64,000 nt of DNA, taken from Macrococcoides canis (GTDB lineage Bacteria; Bacillota; Bacilli; Staphylococcales; Staphylococcaceae). The translations under genes were made by a program, and so were the position numbers. Positions 54,846 through 64,000 of the stretch are shown piece by piece. The stretch is from positions 682,001 to 746,000 of the forward strand of contig NZ_CP021059.1 in NCBI RefSeq assembly GCF_002119805.1. The letters run 5' to 3'. The notes below the pieces were generated by a model. The model was not told the DNA's origin. It made no database searches and saw only the letters and a list, made by a program, of their open reading frames with translations. The first letter of the stretch is position 1. The number at the start of each line of letters is the position of its first letter.

Positions 54846-56090
54846 ATGTCAGAAACTACTAGCTTAGTGTCATCTACACAGGAAATTATTCATGAAGCTC
54901 TAGATAAATTAGGCTTTGATGAAGGTATGTATGATTTAGTGAAAGAACCATTACGTTTATTAACAGTACGTATTCCAGTACGTATGGATGATGGTTCAGT
55001 TAAAACTTTCACGGGTTACCGTGCTCAGCATAATGATGCTGTAGGTCCTACTAAAGGTGGGGTACGTTTCCATCCGGACGTTGATGAAGATGAAGTGAAA
55101 GCTTTATCAATGTGGATGACATTAAAGTGCGGTATCGTCGATTTACCTTATGGTGGAGGTAAAGGGGGTATCGTCTGTGATCCACGTCAGATGAGTATTC
55201 ATGAAGTAGAACGTCTTTCTCGCGGATATGTTCGTGCAATTTCACAAATTGTAGGCCCGACAAAAGATATTCCAGCACCAGACGTATTTACGAACAGCCA
55301 GATTATGGCATGGATGATGGATGAATACAGCATGATGGATGCTTTCAACTCACCTGGATTTATCACAGGTAAACCGATTGTTCTTGGTGGTTCTCAAGGA
55401 CGCGACCGTTCAACAGCATTAGGTGTTGTTATCGCAATCGAAGAAGCGGCGAAACGTCGTGGTAAACAGATTAAAGATTCTCGTGTTGTTATTCAAGGAT
55501 TCGGTAATGCCGGAAGTTTCTTAGCGAAGTTCTTATACGATGCCGGAGCTAAGATTGTCGGTATTTCAGATGCATACGGTGCTTTACATGATCCGAATGG
55601 TTTAGATATCGATTATCTATTAGATCGTCGTGATAGTTTCGGAACAGTAACAAATCTTTTTGAAGATACTATTACAAACAAGGAATTGTTCGAACTAGAT
55701 TGTGACATTTTAGTACCTGCAGCAATCTCTAACCAGATTACTGGAGATAATGCACATGATATTAAAGCTGAGATTGTTGTAGAAGCAGCAAATGGTCCTA
55801 CTACACCTGAAGCAACTAAGATCTTAACTGAACGCGGTATTCTACTCGTACCAGACGTATTAGCAAGTGCTGGTGGGGTTACGGTTTCTTACTTTGAGTG
55901 GGTGCAGAATAACCAAGGATATTACTGGACAGAAGAAGAGGTTAATGAGAAGTTACGCGATAAGCTTGTAACAGCATTTGATAATGTATACTCATTAGCA
56001 GAAAATAGAAAGATTGATATGCGTCTAGCAGCATACATTATCGGTATTAAGCGTACAGCAGAAGCAGCGCGTTACCGTGGATGGGCTTAA
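54846..56090 (+). CDS. gluD: NAD-specific glutamate dehydrogenase
   Basis: Catabolic glutamate dehydrogenase converting glutamate to 2-oxoglutarate and ammonia. 414 residues, nearly the S. aureus GluD sequence: PTKGGVRFHPDVDEDEVKAL, the substrate-binding LKCGIVDLPYGGGKGGI, and NAD-binding VVIQGFGNAGSFLAKFLYDAGAKIVG. ATG 54846 has AAGAGGCG upstream; an ATG at 54825 in the same frame precedes this site. Preceded by a cre, followed by a strong terminator. Confidence 0.96.
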   Translation: MSETTSLVSSTQEIIHEALDKLGFDEGMYDLVKEPLRLLTVRIPVRMDDGSVKTFTGYRAQHNDAVGPTKGGVRFHPDVDEDEVKALSMWMTLKCGIVDLPYGGGKGGIVCDPRQMSIHEVERLSRGYVRAISQIVGPTKDIPAPDVFTNSQIMAWMMDEYSMMDAFNSPGFITGKPIVLGGSQGRDRSTALGVVIAIEEAAKRRGKQIKDSRVVIQGFGNAGSFLAKFLYDAGAKIVGISDAYGALHDPNGLDIDYLLDRRDSFGTVTNLFEDTITNKELFELDCDILVPAAISNQITGDNAHDIKAEIVVEAANGPTTPEATKILTERGILLVPDVLASAGGVTVSYFEWVQNNQGYYWTEEEVNEKLRDKLVTAFDNVYSLAENRKIDMRLAAYIIGIKRTAEAARYRGWA

Positions 56091-56112
56091 TCATTGTCAA
56101 TTCAATAATTAT

Positions 56113-56154
56113 TATGACATAATATGCTTAATTGCATATTATGTCATTTTTATT
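56113..56154 (+). terminator. Terminator of gluD
   Basis: Perfect 14-bp stem ATGACATAATATGC/GCATATTATGTCAT with loop TTAATT and T-rich tail. Confidence 0.88.
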
Positions 56155-56166
56155 TAGGAGGAAATT

Positions 56167-57327
56167 ATGAATCAATTTACATTTTATAATCCAGTTAAAT
56201 TAGTATTTGGGAAAGAAAGTCTGGAACAGCTCAACGATATGGTGAAAGCCTATAGTAACGGGAACAAAGTATTGCTTACTTACGGTGGAGGTAGCATTAA
56301 GAAGACAGGTCTTTATGACAAAGTGATGGAAAAACTATCAGACTTTGAAGTATTTGAACTGGCTGGTATAGAACCGAATCCACGTGTTGAAACAGTGCGT
56401 AAAGGTGTAGAGATTGTTAAGGAAAATGCTATTGACTTTATCGTAGCAGTAGGAGGCGGATCTGTAATCGACGGTACAAAATTGATTGCAGCTGCAAGTA
56501 AATATGACGGTGATGCATGGGATATCGTTACACGTAAAGCAGAAGTGAAAGATGCAGTACCATTTGGAACGGTATTAACATTATCCGCAACAGGTTCTGA
56601 AATGAACTCAGGCAGTGTGATTACGAACTGGGAGACGAACGAGAAGTTAGGATGGGGCTCACCGCTTGTGTTCCCTAAGTTCAGTCTGTTAAACCCGGAA
56701 GTTCTTTACACATTACCAGAACATCAGACCGTGAATGGGATTATTGATAGTATGAGTCATCTATTAGAACAGTACTTTAACGAAGCGGATAATACAGAAG
56801 TGCAGGATCAGATGATCAGCGGCGTAATGAAAACTGTCATGAAGACAGGTCCAGTTGCAGTGAAAGAACCTGAGAATTATGAAGCACGTGAGACATTGAT
56901 GCTATCATCAACTGTTGCATTAAATGGCTTCCTGCGTCTAGGTTATGTCGGTGACTGGGCAACGCATAACTTAGAACATGCAGTAAGTGCTGTTTATGAC
57001 ATCGCACATGGCGCAGGACTTGCGATATTATTCCCTGAGTGGATGCGTTATGTTAGTAAGCAATCTCCAGCACGATTTGTAAAGTTTGCGGAAGATGTGT
57101 TCAACGTAGAGGCAGCGCTATCTGATGAAGAGAAGATTAATTATGCAATCGATGAACTTCAGAACTTTTGGACAAGTCTTGGAGCGAAACAGAAGTTATC
57201 TGATTACGGCGTGAAAGAAGAAGATTTAGAAGTATTTGCTGATAAAACTTTAATCTATGGCCCGTTCGGTAACTTCTATAAGTTACAGCGTGAAGATATA
57301 TTAGCAATCTATAAAGCAGCATTATAA
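56167..57327 (+). CDS. Iron-containing alcohol dehydrogenase (butanol dehydrogenase-like)
   Basis: NAD(P)H-dependent, iron-activated alcohol dehydrogenase, 386 residues, similar to B. subtilis YugJ/YugK. Family motifs: start FTFYNPVKLVFGKES, LTYGGGSIKKTGLYD, VGGGSVIDGTKLIAA, TLSATGSEMNSGSV and the metal-binding His region GDWATHNLEHAVSAVYDIAHGAGLAILFPEWM (split over two stretches). AGGAGG precedes the ATG. It would reduce aldehydes or oxidise alcohols; substrate unknown. Convergent with argH, sharing a terminator. Confidence 0.92.
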   Translation: MNQFTFYNPVKLVFGKESLEQLNDMVKAYSNGNKVLLTYGGGSIKKTGLYDKVMEKLSDFEVFELAGIEPNPRVETVRKGVEIVKENAIDFIVAVGGGSVIDGTKLIAAASKYDGDAWDIVTRKAEVKDAVPFGTVLTLSATGSEMNSGSVITNWETNEKLGWGSPLVFPKFSLLNPEVLYTLPEHQTVNGIIDSMSHLLEQYFNEADNTEVQDQMISGVMKTVMKTGPVAVKEPENYEARETLMLSSTVALNGFLRLGYVGDWATHNLEHAVSAVYDIAHGAGLAILFPEWMRYVSKQSPARFVKFAEDVFNVEAALSDEEKINYAIDELQNFWTSLGAKQKLSDYGVKEEDLEVFADKTLIYGPFGNFYKLQREDILAIYKAAL

Positions 57328-57338
57328 TATGAATCAAT

Positions 57339-57370
57339 AAAAGCAGCGGAATGAATTTCCGCTGCTTTTT
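57339..57370. terminator. Bidirectional terminator between alcohol dehydrogenase and argH
   Basis: Perfect 13-bp stem AAAAGCAGCGGAA/TTCCGCTGCTTTT. The argH stop codon lies at its right edge. Confidence 0.88.
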
Positions 57371-58742
57371 ACATGCATTGTTCTGCTTTTTCTATTTGTT
57401 TCATGACGCTGTCAGTGCTTGTACCATTGTCATTGATTCTTCTATTTACTGCATATTCAGGGTTAAGCTTTGTATAGATATCATTTGTGATAGCTTTATT
57501 AACCGTCTGATAATGATCTAATGGGATATCCTTTAACAGTATGTTGTTATCGATCGCATAAAGAACGAGTTGTCCTGTCATTTCGTGTGCATCTCTAAAA
57601 GGAATGCCGAGCGTCACGAGATAATCCGCAAGTTCCGTCGCATTTGAGAAATCATTTTGTGTGATGTCTGACAGATGCGCGGCATTGACTTTCATTGTAT
57701 CGATCATACCAGTAAATATTTGAACTGACTGCAGTGCTGTATCGACACTGTCGAAGAATCCTTTCTTGTCTTCTTGCAAGTCTTTGTTATAGGCAAGTGG
57801 TAAGCCTTTTATCGTCATCAACAGTCCCATATAGTTACCAGCTACTGTTCCTGATTTACCACGCACAAGTTCGGCCATATCTGGGTTCTTCTTCTGTGGC
57901 ATAATAGATGAGCCTGTCGTGTAAGCATCGCTTAAAGTAACAAATTTAAATTCTTCGCTGCACCATAGTATAATTTCTTCTGAGAAACGAGACAAATGCA
58001 TCATCAGCAGATTGATGTTATGCATTATATCGAGTACATAGTCTCTGTCGCTCACAGCATCGATGCTGTTCGGATAAACTTCGTCGAATTCAAGAAGTGA
58101 CGCTGTATACTTCTGATCGATACGAAAGGTAGTTCCTGCGAGTGCTCCTGAACCGAGCGGTGATATATTGATGCGTTTTAAACCTTCGCTGAATCTTGCT
58201 TTATCACGTTCCAGCATCCAGAAATATGTCATAATATGATGGCTGAACAGAATCGGCTGTGCGCGCTGAAGATGGGTATATCCTGGCATAATCACTGTAT
58301 TGTACTGCTTACTTAAATTGATTATAACTTGTTGTAATGCTTTTATTGATGTAATGATGGCTTGTGTCATCTCTTTCGCATATAAGTGCATATCAGTTGC
58401 GACCTGATCATTTCTCGAACGTGCTGTATGCATCTTACCTCCGACAGGGCCAATCTTTTCTATCAGCAGTTTCTCGATATTAAGATGGATGTCTTCCAGT
58501 TCTTTTTTGAAGGTAATATGACCTGCTTCATAGTCCTGAGTAATCTGTTCTAGTCCATCAATAATTTGACGCGCTTCATCTGAAGTGATGATATTCGTCT
58601 TCTCTAGCATCGTAACGTGCGCGATACTACCTTTAATATCTTGATAGAACAGTCTCGCATCGACTTCAATCGATTGATTGAAGTCTGCGACCTGTTCACT
58701 CATGCTTTCTTTGAATCTACCACCCCATAATGCCTTACTCAT
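57369..58742 (-). CDS. argH: Argininosuccinate lyase
   Basis: Last step of arginine synthesis: splits argininosuccinate to arginine and fumarate. 457 residues of the fumarase/aspartase superfamily with the signature [15 protein letters not shown], the [15 protein letters not shown] block and [14 protein letters not shown] 58742 is selected because AGAGGTG lies six bases upstream; two in-frame starts further up overlap that site. It overlaps the argG end by 8 bp, so argGH are translationally coupled. Confidence 0.95.
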   Translation of the reverse strand: MSKALWGGRFKESMSEQVADFNQSIEVDARLFYQDIKGSIAHVTMLEKTNIITSDEARQIIDGLEQITQDYEAGHITFKKELEDIHLNIEKLLIEKIGPVGGKMHTARSRNDQVATDMHLYAKEMTQAIITSIKALQQVIINLSKQYNTVIMPGYTHLQRAQPILFSHHIMTYFWMLERDKARFSEGLKRINISPLGSGALAGTTFRIDQKYTASLLEFDEVYPNSIDAVSDRDYVLDIMHNINLLMMHLSRFSEEIILWCSEEFKFVTLSDAYTTGSSIMPQKKNPDMAELVRGKSGTVAGNYMGLLMTIKGLPLAYNKDLQEDKKGFFDSVDTALQSVQIFTGMIDTMKVNAAHLSDITQNDFSNATELADYLVTLGIPFRDAHEMTGQLVLYAIDNNILLKDIPLDHYQTVNKAITNDIYTKLNPEYAVNRRINDNGTSTDSVMKQIEKAEQCM

Positions 58743-59943
58743 GCGCATCACCTCTATACACTCTCGTTGCCTGCTTCACTGGAAGTTCATAGATTTCGAT
58801 AAATCCGACACTTGCCTGCTGATTGAATGTATCTTCTTTCGTATAAGTAGCAAGCTTCTCGTTATACAGTGTGTTATCACTTTTTCTGCCGATAACTGTG
58901 ATATTCCCTTTATAGAGCTTGACCTTTGTTTCTCCGTTAACGTATTGCTGCATATCTGTTAACAGATGTTTTAGATGATCTGCAAGTGGAGAGAAGAATA
59001 GGCCGTTATATATAAGGTTAGCAAACTGCTGCTCGACATATGGTTTAAAGTGCTGCACATCTTTCGTTAAAGTGATCGTCTCAAGGTCGTTATGGGCTTT
59101 AAGAATGATCATTGCACCTGGTGCTTCGTATACTTCACGTGACTTAATACCGACAAGACGGTTCTCAACGTGATCGATTCTGCCGACACCATGTTTGCCG
59201 CCTAGTTCATTAAGCTGTTTAATAATTTCGTGTAATTTTAAAGCCTGTCCGTTCAATGCAACTGGAAGTCCTGCTTTAAATGTAATATCAATAATTTCTT
59301 CTTCATCTGGAGCATCTTTCGGTGATACCGTTAAGTCATATGCATCTTCCGGTGGCGCTGCATATGGGTCTTCTAATATCCCGCATTCGTTACTTCTGCC
59401 CCATAAATTCTGATCGATTGAATACGGTGAATCTAAATTGATCGGCACAGGAATATCATGTGCTTTAGCGTATTCAATCTCTTCTTCACGACTGAATCCC
59501 CAGTCACGTACCGGTGCAAGTGTTGTAATAGAAGGATCGATACTATGAATTGCCACTTCAAAACGCACCTGGTCATTTCCTTTTCCTGTACAGCCATGTG
59601 CGATGAACTTCGCATCATGTTGATGTGCAACTTCTACAAGCGCTTCAGCGATCAGCGGTCTGCTCAGTGCTGAAATCAGCGGATATGTATTTTCATATAG
59701 ACTGTTACCTTTAATTGCATATGATAAGTAGTCATCTGCATACGTTTCAATCTTATCGAGCATAATCGATTCAATCGCACCAACTTTGAGCGCTTTTTCT
59801 TTAATGTGTGCGAGATCCTTTCCTTCACCGACATCAAGGCAGCATGCGATAACATCGTATCCTTTCTCGATTAACCATTGAATTGCAACACTCGTGTCAA
59901 GTCCTCCAGAATATGCTAATACCACTTTTTGTTTTTCATTCAT
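58735..59943 (-). CDS. argG: Argininosuccinate synthase
   Basis: ATP-dependent joining of citrulline and aspartate. 402 residues: PP-loop AYSGGLDTS near the N-terminus, [16 protein letters not shown], and the [16 protein letters not shown] block. A run of five G precedes the ATG at modest spacing (ACGGGGGTAATTGAA). The promoter region upstream carries ARG-box-like sequences. Genes for citrulline formation are not in this window. Confidence 0.96.
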   Translation of the reverse strand: MNEKQKVVLAYSGGLDTSVAIQWLIEKGYDVIACCLDVGEGKDLAHIKEKALKVGAIESIMLDKIETYADDYLSYAIKGNSLYENTYPLISALSRPLIAEALVEVAHQHDAKFIAHGCTGKGNDQVRFEVAIHSIDPSITTLAPVRDWGFSREEEIEYAKAHDIPVPINLDSPYSIDQNLWGRSNECGILEDPYAAPPEDAYDLTVSPKDAPDEEEIIDITFKAGLPVALNGQALKLHEIIKQLNELGGKHGVGRIDHVENRLVGIKSREVYEAPGAMIILKAHNDLETITLTKDVQHFKPYVEQQFANLIYNGLFFSPLADHLKHLLTDMQQYVNGETKVKLYKGNITVIGRKSDNTLYNEKLATYTKEDTFNQQASVGFIEIYELPVKQATRVYRGDAHE

Positions 59944-59998
59944 TTCAATTACCCCCGTTAGTTGTTTTTAATTTAGTCTATTTATTAATATACATAAT

Positions 59999-60042
59999 AA
60001 TGTATCAGTATGCATAAATAAAATCAAGTATAAATATGCATT
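59999..60042 (-). promoter_or_regulatory. argG promoter with ARG-box-like sites
   Basis: On the minus strand TTGATT (60022-60027), 17 bp, TACATT (59999-60004). Two TATGCAT-centred, AT-rich sites (about 60009-60027 and 60025-60042) resemble ArgR/AhrC boxes imperfectly and overlap the -35, fitting repression by arginine. Confidence 0.45.
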
Positions 60043-60107
60043 TTTAAGAATAAAAATATATAATCATTAAAAATTATTAGTGTAAGCGCTTTATAAATCA
60101 CTATGGA

Positions 60108-60136
60108 TTGAGAACTTAAGTTGAATCGAGTACAAT
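60108..60136 (+). promoter_or_regulatory. Promoter of pgi
   Basis: TTGAGA (60108-60113), 17 bp, TACAAT (60131-60136), about 31 bases before the pgi start. A partial cre-like sequence TGTAAGCGCTTTATAA lies upstream at 60081-60096. Confidence 0.7.
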
Positions 60137-60167
60137 GATTGTGAAACTATGAACAGGAGGAATAGAA

Positions 60168-61505
60168 ATGACGCATATTAAATTTAACTACGACATGGCT
60201 AAGTCATTCGTAGGAGATCATGAATTAACACAGATGCAGGACTTAGTGAAAAATATTCATCATGTAATCCATGAAGGTAGTGGTGCAGGCAGTGATTTCC
60301 TAGGCTGGCTGGATTTACCGGTAGATTATGATAAGGATGAATTTGCACGTATAAAAGAAAGTGCGAAGAAGATCAATGCAGATAGCGATGTGTTAATTGT
60401 TATCGGTATTGGAGGATCATATCTTGGTGCACGTGCTGCAATCGAGATGCTGAATAAATCATTCGATCATCTGAAATCAGATAAGACACAGATTATCTTT
60501 GCAGGACACCAATTATCTTCAAGCTATTTGAACGATTTAATTGAATATGTTCAGGGCAAAGATTTCTCGGTGAACGTGATCTCTAAATCAGGTACGACGA
60601 CTGAACCTGCAGTCGCATTCCGTGTGTTTAAGAAACTATTGGAAGAAAGATATGGTAAAGAAGGCGCGAAATCACGTATTTATGCAACTACGGATAAAGC
60701 TAAAGGCGCATTAAAGTCACTTGCCACAACAGAAGGATATGAAACATTCGTTGTGCCGGATGATGTCGGTGGACGTTTCTCAGTATTAACAGCAGTTGGC
60801 TTATTACCGATTGCTGCAGCAGGTCACGATATTGATGCAATGATGGAAGGTGCTGCAAGTGCACGTAGGGAACTTGGTTCATCAGAGCTTACAGAGAACA
60901 TCAGCTATCAATATGCAGCGCTGCGTAATATTTTATATAACAAAGGGTACACGATTGAAATGTTGATCAATTATGAACCGAGTCTTCAATACTTCAATGA
61001 ATGGTGGAAGCAGCTGTTCGGTGAGTCTGAAGGTAAAGACTTTAAAGGCATCTATCCATCAAGTGCGAACTTCTCGACGGATCTTCATTCATTAGGTCAA
61101 TATGTTCAGGAAGGGCGCCGTGACATCTTTGAAACAGTTGTGAAAGTAGCGACTCCAAGAAGCGATGTAACGATTGAAGCGGATGAGAATGATCTGGATG
61201 GTTTAAACTTCTTAGCGGGTAAAACTTTAGATTTCGTTAATACGAAAGCGTTCCAGGGGACATTGCTCGCACATAGTGACGGTGGCGTACCGAACTTAGT
61301 TGTTGAAGTGCCACAGCTTGATGCATATACGTTCGGTTACTTAGTGTATTTCTTTGAGTTAAGTGTTGCAATGAGCGGTTACTTGTTCGGTGTTAATCCA
61401 TTTAACCAGCCCGGTGTTGAAGCATACAAACAGAATATGTTCGCATTGCTCGGCAAACCAGGATTTGAAGACAAGAAAGCAGAACTGGAAGCAAGACTTC
61501 AATAA
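60168..61505 (+). CDS. pgi: Glucose-6-phosphate isomerase
   Basis: Interconverts glucose-6-phosphate and fructose-6-phosphate. 445 residues, the short Gram-positive form: phosphate-binding [26 protein letters not shown], the active-site region [18 protein letters not shown], and the C-terminal [22 protein letters not shown] precedes the ATG. Divergent from argGH with 224 bp between. Monocistronic with its own terminator. Confidence 0.97.
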   Translation: MTHIKFNYDMAKSFVGDHELTQMQDLVKNIHHVIHEGSGAGSDFLGWLDLPVDYDKDEFARIKESAKKINADSDVLIVIGIGGSYLGARAAIEMLNKSFDHLKSDKTQIIFAGHQLSSSYLNDLIEYVQGKDFSVNVISKSGTTTEPAVAFRVFKKLLEERYGKEGAKSRIYATTDKAKGALKSLATTEGYETFVVPDDVGGRFSVLTAVGLLPIAAAGHDIDAMMEGAASARRELGSSELTENISYQYAALRNILYNKGYTIEMLINYEPSLQYFNEWWKQLFGESEGKDFKGIYPSSANFSTDLHSLGQYVQEGRRDIFETVVKVATPRSDVTIEADENDLDGLNFLAGKTLDFVNTKAFQGTLLAHSDGGVPNLVVEVPQLDAYTFGYLVYFFELSVAMSGYLFGVNPFNQPGVEAYKQNMFALLGKPGFEDKKAELEARLQ

Positions 61506-61527
61506 TCTGCATCATATTATTTTGAAA

Positions 61528-61562
61528 ACAAGCTATGAAACGGTTCATAGTTTGTTTTTTTT
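61528..61562 (+). terminator. Terminator of pgi
   Basis: Stem ACAAGCTATGAA/TTCATAGTTTGT (one G-T pair) with loop ACGG and seven T. Confidence 0.88.
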
Positions 61563-61608
61563 AATATTTACATTATAATCACATAAAAGCATAGTGTGAG
61601 GTGATGGC

Positions 61609-62175
61609 TTGTTTTCAGAAGCACAGTTACTCGAATTATTTGAACGATTTAAAGGTCTCGGCATTATTATTGCATTTCTACTGCCATTTATTGAAGCATT
61701 TATTCCGATTTTACCGATTATGGTCTTTGCGGTAGTGAATGTAAACGCGTATGGTCTTATACCTGGGTTCTTGATTACGTGGAGTGGTGCAGTTGCTGGA
61801 GCCTATTGTGTTACGCTGTTAGTCAGAACGTATGGTCAGCATCGATTTTTAAACCGACTGAGCAAACATCCACAGACATTAAGATTTATAAGAAGAGTAG
61901 ATGACAAAGGGATGCTTCCATTATTTTTGTTGCTCTGCTTTCCATTTACACCTTCCAGTATTGTCAATATAGTTGCTGGTCTAAGTACGATCGATGTTAA
62001 GAAATATTTATGGGCAGTTATATTCGGTAAAGCGATTATGCTGTTTACTTTAAGCTTTATCGGCAACGATATATATTCCTTTGTGAAAGCACCTGAAAAG
62101 AGTATAATTGTTATTATAGTGCTTGTAATTCTGTGGTGGATCGGTAAAAGAATTGAACAGCATCTAGATAGATAA
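61609..62175 (+). CDS. TVP38/TMEM64 (DedA-like) family membrane protein
   Basis: Polytopic membrane protein of 188 residues with about five hydrophobic segments. The pattern LPFIEAFIPILPIMVFAVVN near the N-terminus and the LLCFPFTPSSIVNIVAGLS block with F-x-P-x-S are characteristic of the VTT/DedA superfamily, members of which move lipids across membranes. Start TTG 61609 is supported by GAGGTGAT just upstream. spsB follows after 33 bp, so both may share a transcript; the same gene pair is found before the signal peptidase in staphylococci. Substrate unknown. Confidence 0.82.
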   Translation: MFSEAQLLELFERFKGLGIIIAFLLPFIEAFIPILPIMVFAVVNVNAYGLIPGFLITWSGAVAGAYCVTLLVRTYGQHRFLNRLSKHPQTLRFIRRVDDKGMLPLFLLLCFPFTPSSIVNIVAGLSTIDVKKYLWAVIFGKAIMLFTLSFIGNDIYSFVKAPEKSIIVIIVLVILWWIGKRIEQHLDR

Positions 62176-62208
62176 GTGATAAATATAAAATAAGTTGAGG
62201 TGCTCCTT

Positions 62209-62757
62209 TTGAAGCAGGAATTTATTGAATGGCTGATTGCGATTGTCATTGCCACAGTATTATATTTTGTTGTAAAGACATTCTTCTTTATTTCCTATTC
62301 TGTAAGCGGCGATTCAATGTATCCGACTTTCAAAGATGATGATAAGGTCATCGTTAATAAGATGAGTACACTACATAATGGCGATGTGATCGTCTTTCAC
62401 GCAGGACAATCTCAAGATTATATTAAACGGATTATCGGAAAGCCGGGAGATAGCGTAGAATACAGAGATGATGTTTTATATATCAACGGTGAACGTATAG
62501 AAGAACCTTATCTTCAGGAAAACAGAATTGCTAAGACAAATATTTTGCTTACAGAAAATTTCAAAGTAAGTGATATTTCTGGTACAGAAGGTAAATCAGT
62601 CATTCCAAAAGGCAAGCTGCTAGTCCTTGGAGATAACAGAGAGACGAGTAATGATAGCAGACATTTCGGATTGATCAAAGAACAGCAAGTTGTAGGAGAA
62701 GTACAGGTAAGATATTGGCCGCTAGATACACTCCATGTGAATTTTAATCCACAATAA
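62209..62757 (+). CDS. spsB: Signal peptidase I
   Basis: Membrane serine protease that removes signal peptides from exported proteins. 182 residues: N-terminal membrane anchor (about 8-28), nucleophile Ser36 in SGDSMYPT, general base Lys73 in YIKRIIGKPGD, and LVLGDNRETSNDSRHFG. TTG 62209 is six bases after GAGGTG; an in-frame ATG at 62200 is inside that site. Staphylococci usually have an inactive spsA before spsB; none is seen here. addB follows after a terminator. Confidence 0.95.
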   Translation: MKQEFIEWLIAIVIATVLYFVVKTFFFISYSVSGDSMYPTFKDDDKVIVNKMSTLHNGDVIVFHAGQSQDYIKRIIGKPGDSVEYRDDVLYINGERIEEPYLQENRIAKTNILLTENFKVSDISGTEGKSVIPKGKLLVLGDNRETSNDSRHFGLIKEQQVVGEVQVRYWPLDTLHVNFNPQ

Positions 62758-62765
62758 ATATAGAG

Positions 62766-62806
62766 ACAACTTTACAAAATGTTCGCGTTTGTAAAGTTGT
62801 TTTTTT
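62766..62806 (+). terminator. Terminator of spsB
   Basis: Perfect 13-bp stem ACAACTTTACAAA/TTTGTAAAGTTGT with a nine-base loop and T run, ending at the addB ribosome site. Confidence 0.9.
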
Positions 62807-62819
62807 AGGAGGAAACAGA

Positions 62820-64000
62820 TGACAGTTCAATTATTACTCGGTAGAAGAGGTACTGGAAAGACTCATGAAATTATCGAAAGAATAAAGGCACAGTTAAAAG
62901 GACAGCCACTCGGCGATCCTATTATTATGATAGCGCCGAGGCAGAGCACCTTTCAGATTGAACAGGCGTTGAGTCATGATGAATTGATTAAAGGAAGTAT
63001 GCGTACAGCAATCTATTCATTTGATCGACTGTTCTGGAGGCTTGAAAGTGAAGAAGGAAGCACGGACTTGCAGCATATTTCAAACAGCGGCGTTGAAATG
63101 CTGACGTATCAAATATTGAATGAACATAAAGAGCGTTTAAAACGATTTCAGTCAACAAGTGCATACTTTGGTTTTAGTCAGAAGATGGCAGCGGTGATCT
63201 CAGAACTGAAAAAATATAATGTCACACCGACAGATGTTCAATCCCTTCTGGAAAAAGAAATTGATGTGCGTACGAAAGATAAGCTGCATGACATTCATGA
63301 AGTGTATCGCGCTTTGGAAGAGAAGATGAACGGACAGTATATGCAGACAGAAGATATGCTTGTTTCTTTATGCAAAATGATAGAAACATCAAAGACGATT
63401 CGCAATGCGGATATCTACATTGATGGCTTCTATAACTTTACGACTGTAGAATATATGGTCATCCAGTCGTTAGCACAGCATGCGAAATCACTGACAATCG
63501 CATTGACAATTGATCAGACGGACCCTGTACTGTTTAGAAAGACGACAGAAACGTTGAATCATATTAAAACGTATTTGCATGAACGCGCATTAACGTATCA
63601 TGTCGACAATATGCATGCTCCTTATCGTTTTAATGATGAACTGAGCACGCTTGAAAGTAGTTTCTCACGTGAAGTCTCAATCAGTCACCCGGAGCATATA
63701 CATTTATCACAGCATCCCTCTGTATCTGCTGAAGCTGCGCATATCACACATCAAATAATGGAGCTCGTCAGAAGTGGAGAGAGATTTAAGGATATTGCAG
63801 TACTCTATCGAGATGAAAGCTATGTCAAACAGCTGATCGATGTGTGCCGTAAACATCAGATTCCATATCATACAGACTATAAAGCGCTGATGATTCACCA
63901 TAAAGCAATTGAACTGATTCGTTCTTTACTGGATGCTTTTAAGACGAATATGCGCATTGAACATCTCTTTCGAGCACTGAAGACAGGTCTAATTACACAC
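62820..64000 (+). CDS. addB: ATP-dependent nuclease subunit AddB, N-terminal part (continues past window)
   Basis: Subunit of the AddAB (RexAB) helicase-nuclease that processes double-strand breaks for recombination. AGGAGG precedes ATG 62820, and the frame is open to the window end, giving 393 residues of a protein normally near 1,150. The N-terminal Walker A is GRRGTGKT (8-15), followed by the AddB-type helicase-like region (IMIAPRQSTFQIEQAL, SFDRLFWRL, DIYIDGFYNFTTVEYMV). The C-terminal Fe-S nuclease domain lies beyond the window. addA is expected downstream. Confidence 0.95.

Overview
This 64 kb window is ordinary chromosome of a member of the Staphylococcaceae, most probably Macrococcus or a close relative. 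The gene order is that of the staphylococcal core: eno-secG-est-rnr-smpB-ssrA, aroD...gcvH, metNIQ, sufCDSUB, lipA-yutD, dltXABCD, nfu/yuzD/yutJ/yuzB/hesB/ndh, mnhA-G, rocA/rocD/gluD, argGH, pgi, spsB, addB. Many blocks also keep Bacillus subtilis order (yun/yut/yui/yug genes). The proteins clearly resemble their S. aureus counterparts but are diverged. I see no rRNA, tRNA, insertion sequence, prophage, CRISPR array or plasmid gene. The only structural RNAs recognised are tmRNA and a SAM-I riboswitch.

Layout. 1-5580: end of enolase, SecG, a carboxylesterase, RNase R and SmpB, then an array of 62-bp repeats and tmRNA; SmpB, tmRNA and RNase R are the trans-translation partners. 5580-7960: small accessory genes (lipoprotein, membrane peptide, acetyltransferase) and a second 62-bp array. 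7957-11400: AroD, a nitroreductase with a Fur-box promoter, thioredoxin-like and ArsC/Spx-like proteins, GcvH, a Toprim protein. 11380-14250: SAM-riboswitch-controlled methionine importer MetNIQ. 14390-19690: complete SUF Fe-S operon. 19770-25600: CorA, a 40-bp repeat array, FetAB-type exporter, DUF72, TauE/SafE and YunD. 25680-31890: LipA, YutD, two tandem FmtA-like serine hydrolases, DUF3055, YutE, NagD-type phosphatase, 2-hydroxyacid dehydrogenase. 31990-36230: dltXABCD, teichoic acid D-alanylation. 36300-43900: Fe-S accessory proteins, two NDH-like flavoproteins, Nudix, YuiB, a degenerate aminopeptidase, a Na+/H+ antiporter and a thioesterase. 43940-49640: seven-gene Mnh/Mrp antiporter on the minus strand. 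49810-57330: KapB, cyclophilin, small proteins, and arginine/glutamate catabolism. 57340-64000: ArgGH, Pgi, TVP38-like membrane protein, signal peptidase SpsB and the start of AddB.

Regulatory sites visible in the sequence include a near-consensus Fur box over the nitroreductase promoter, a Rex-type operator before ndh, a CcpA cre between rocD and gluD, ARG-box-like sites at the argG promoter, and the SAM-I leader of metN.

The most unusual features are: (i) three intergenic tandem arrays whose units each carry a hairpin with partly compensatory arm changes, two of them sharing a 62-bp period; (ii) an intact gene at 41149-42117 that looks like an M17 leucyl aminopeptidase which has lost its metal-binding and catalytic motifs but still sits in the aminopeptidase position; (iii) two adjacent FmtA-like esterase paralogues, one without any export signal; (iv) a convergent gene pair whose last codons on both strands lie inside one terminator palindrome.
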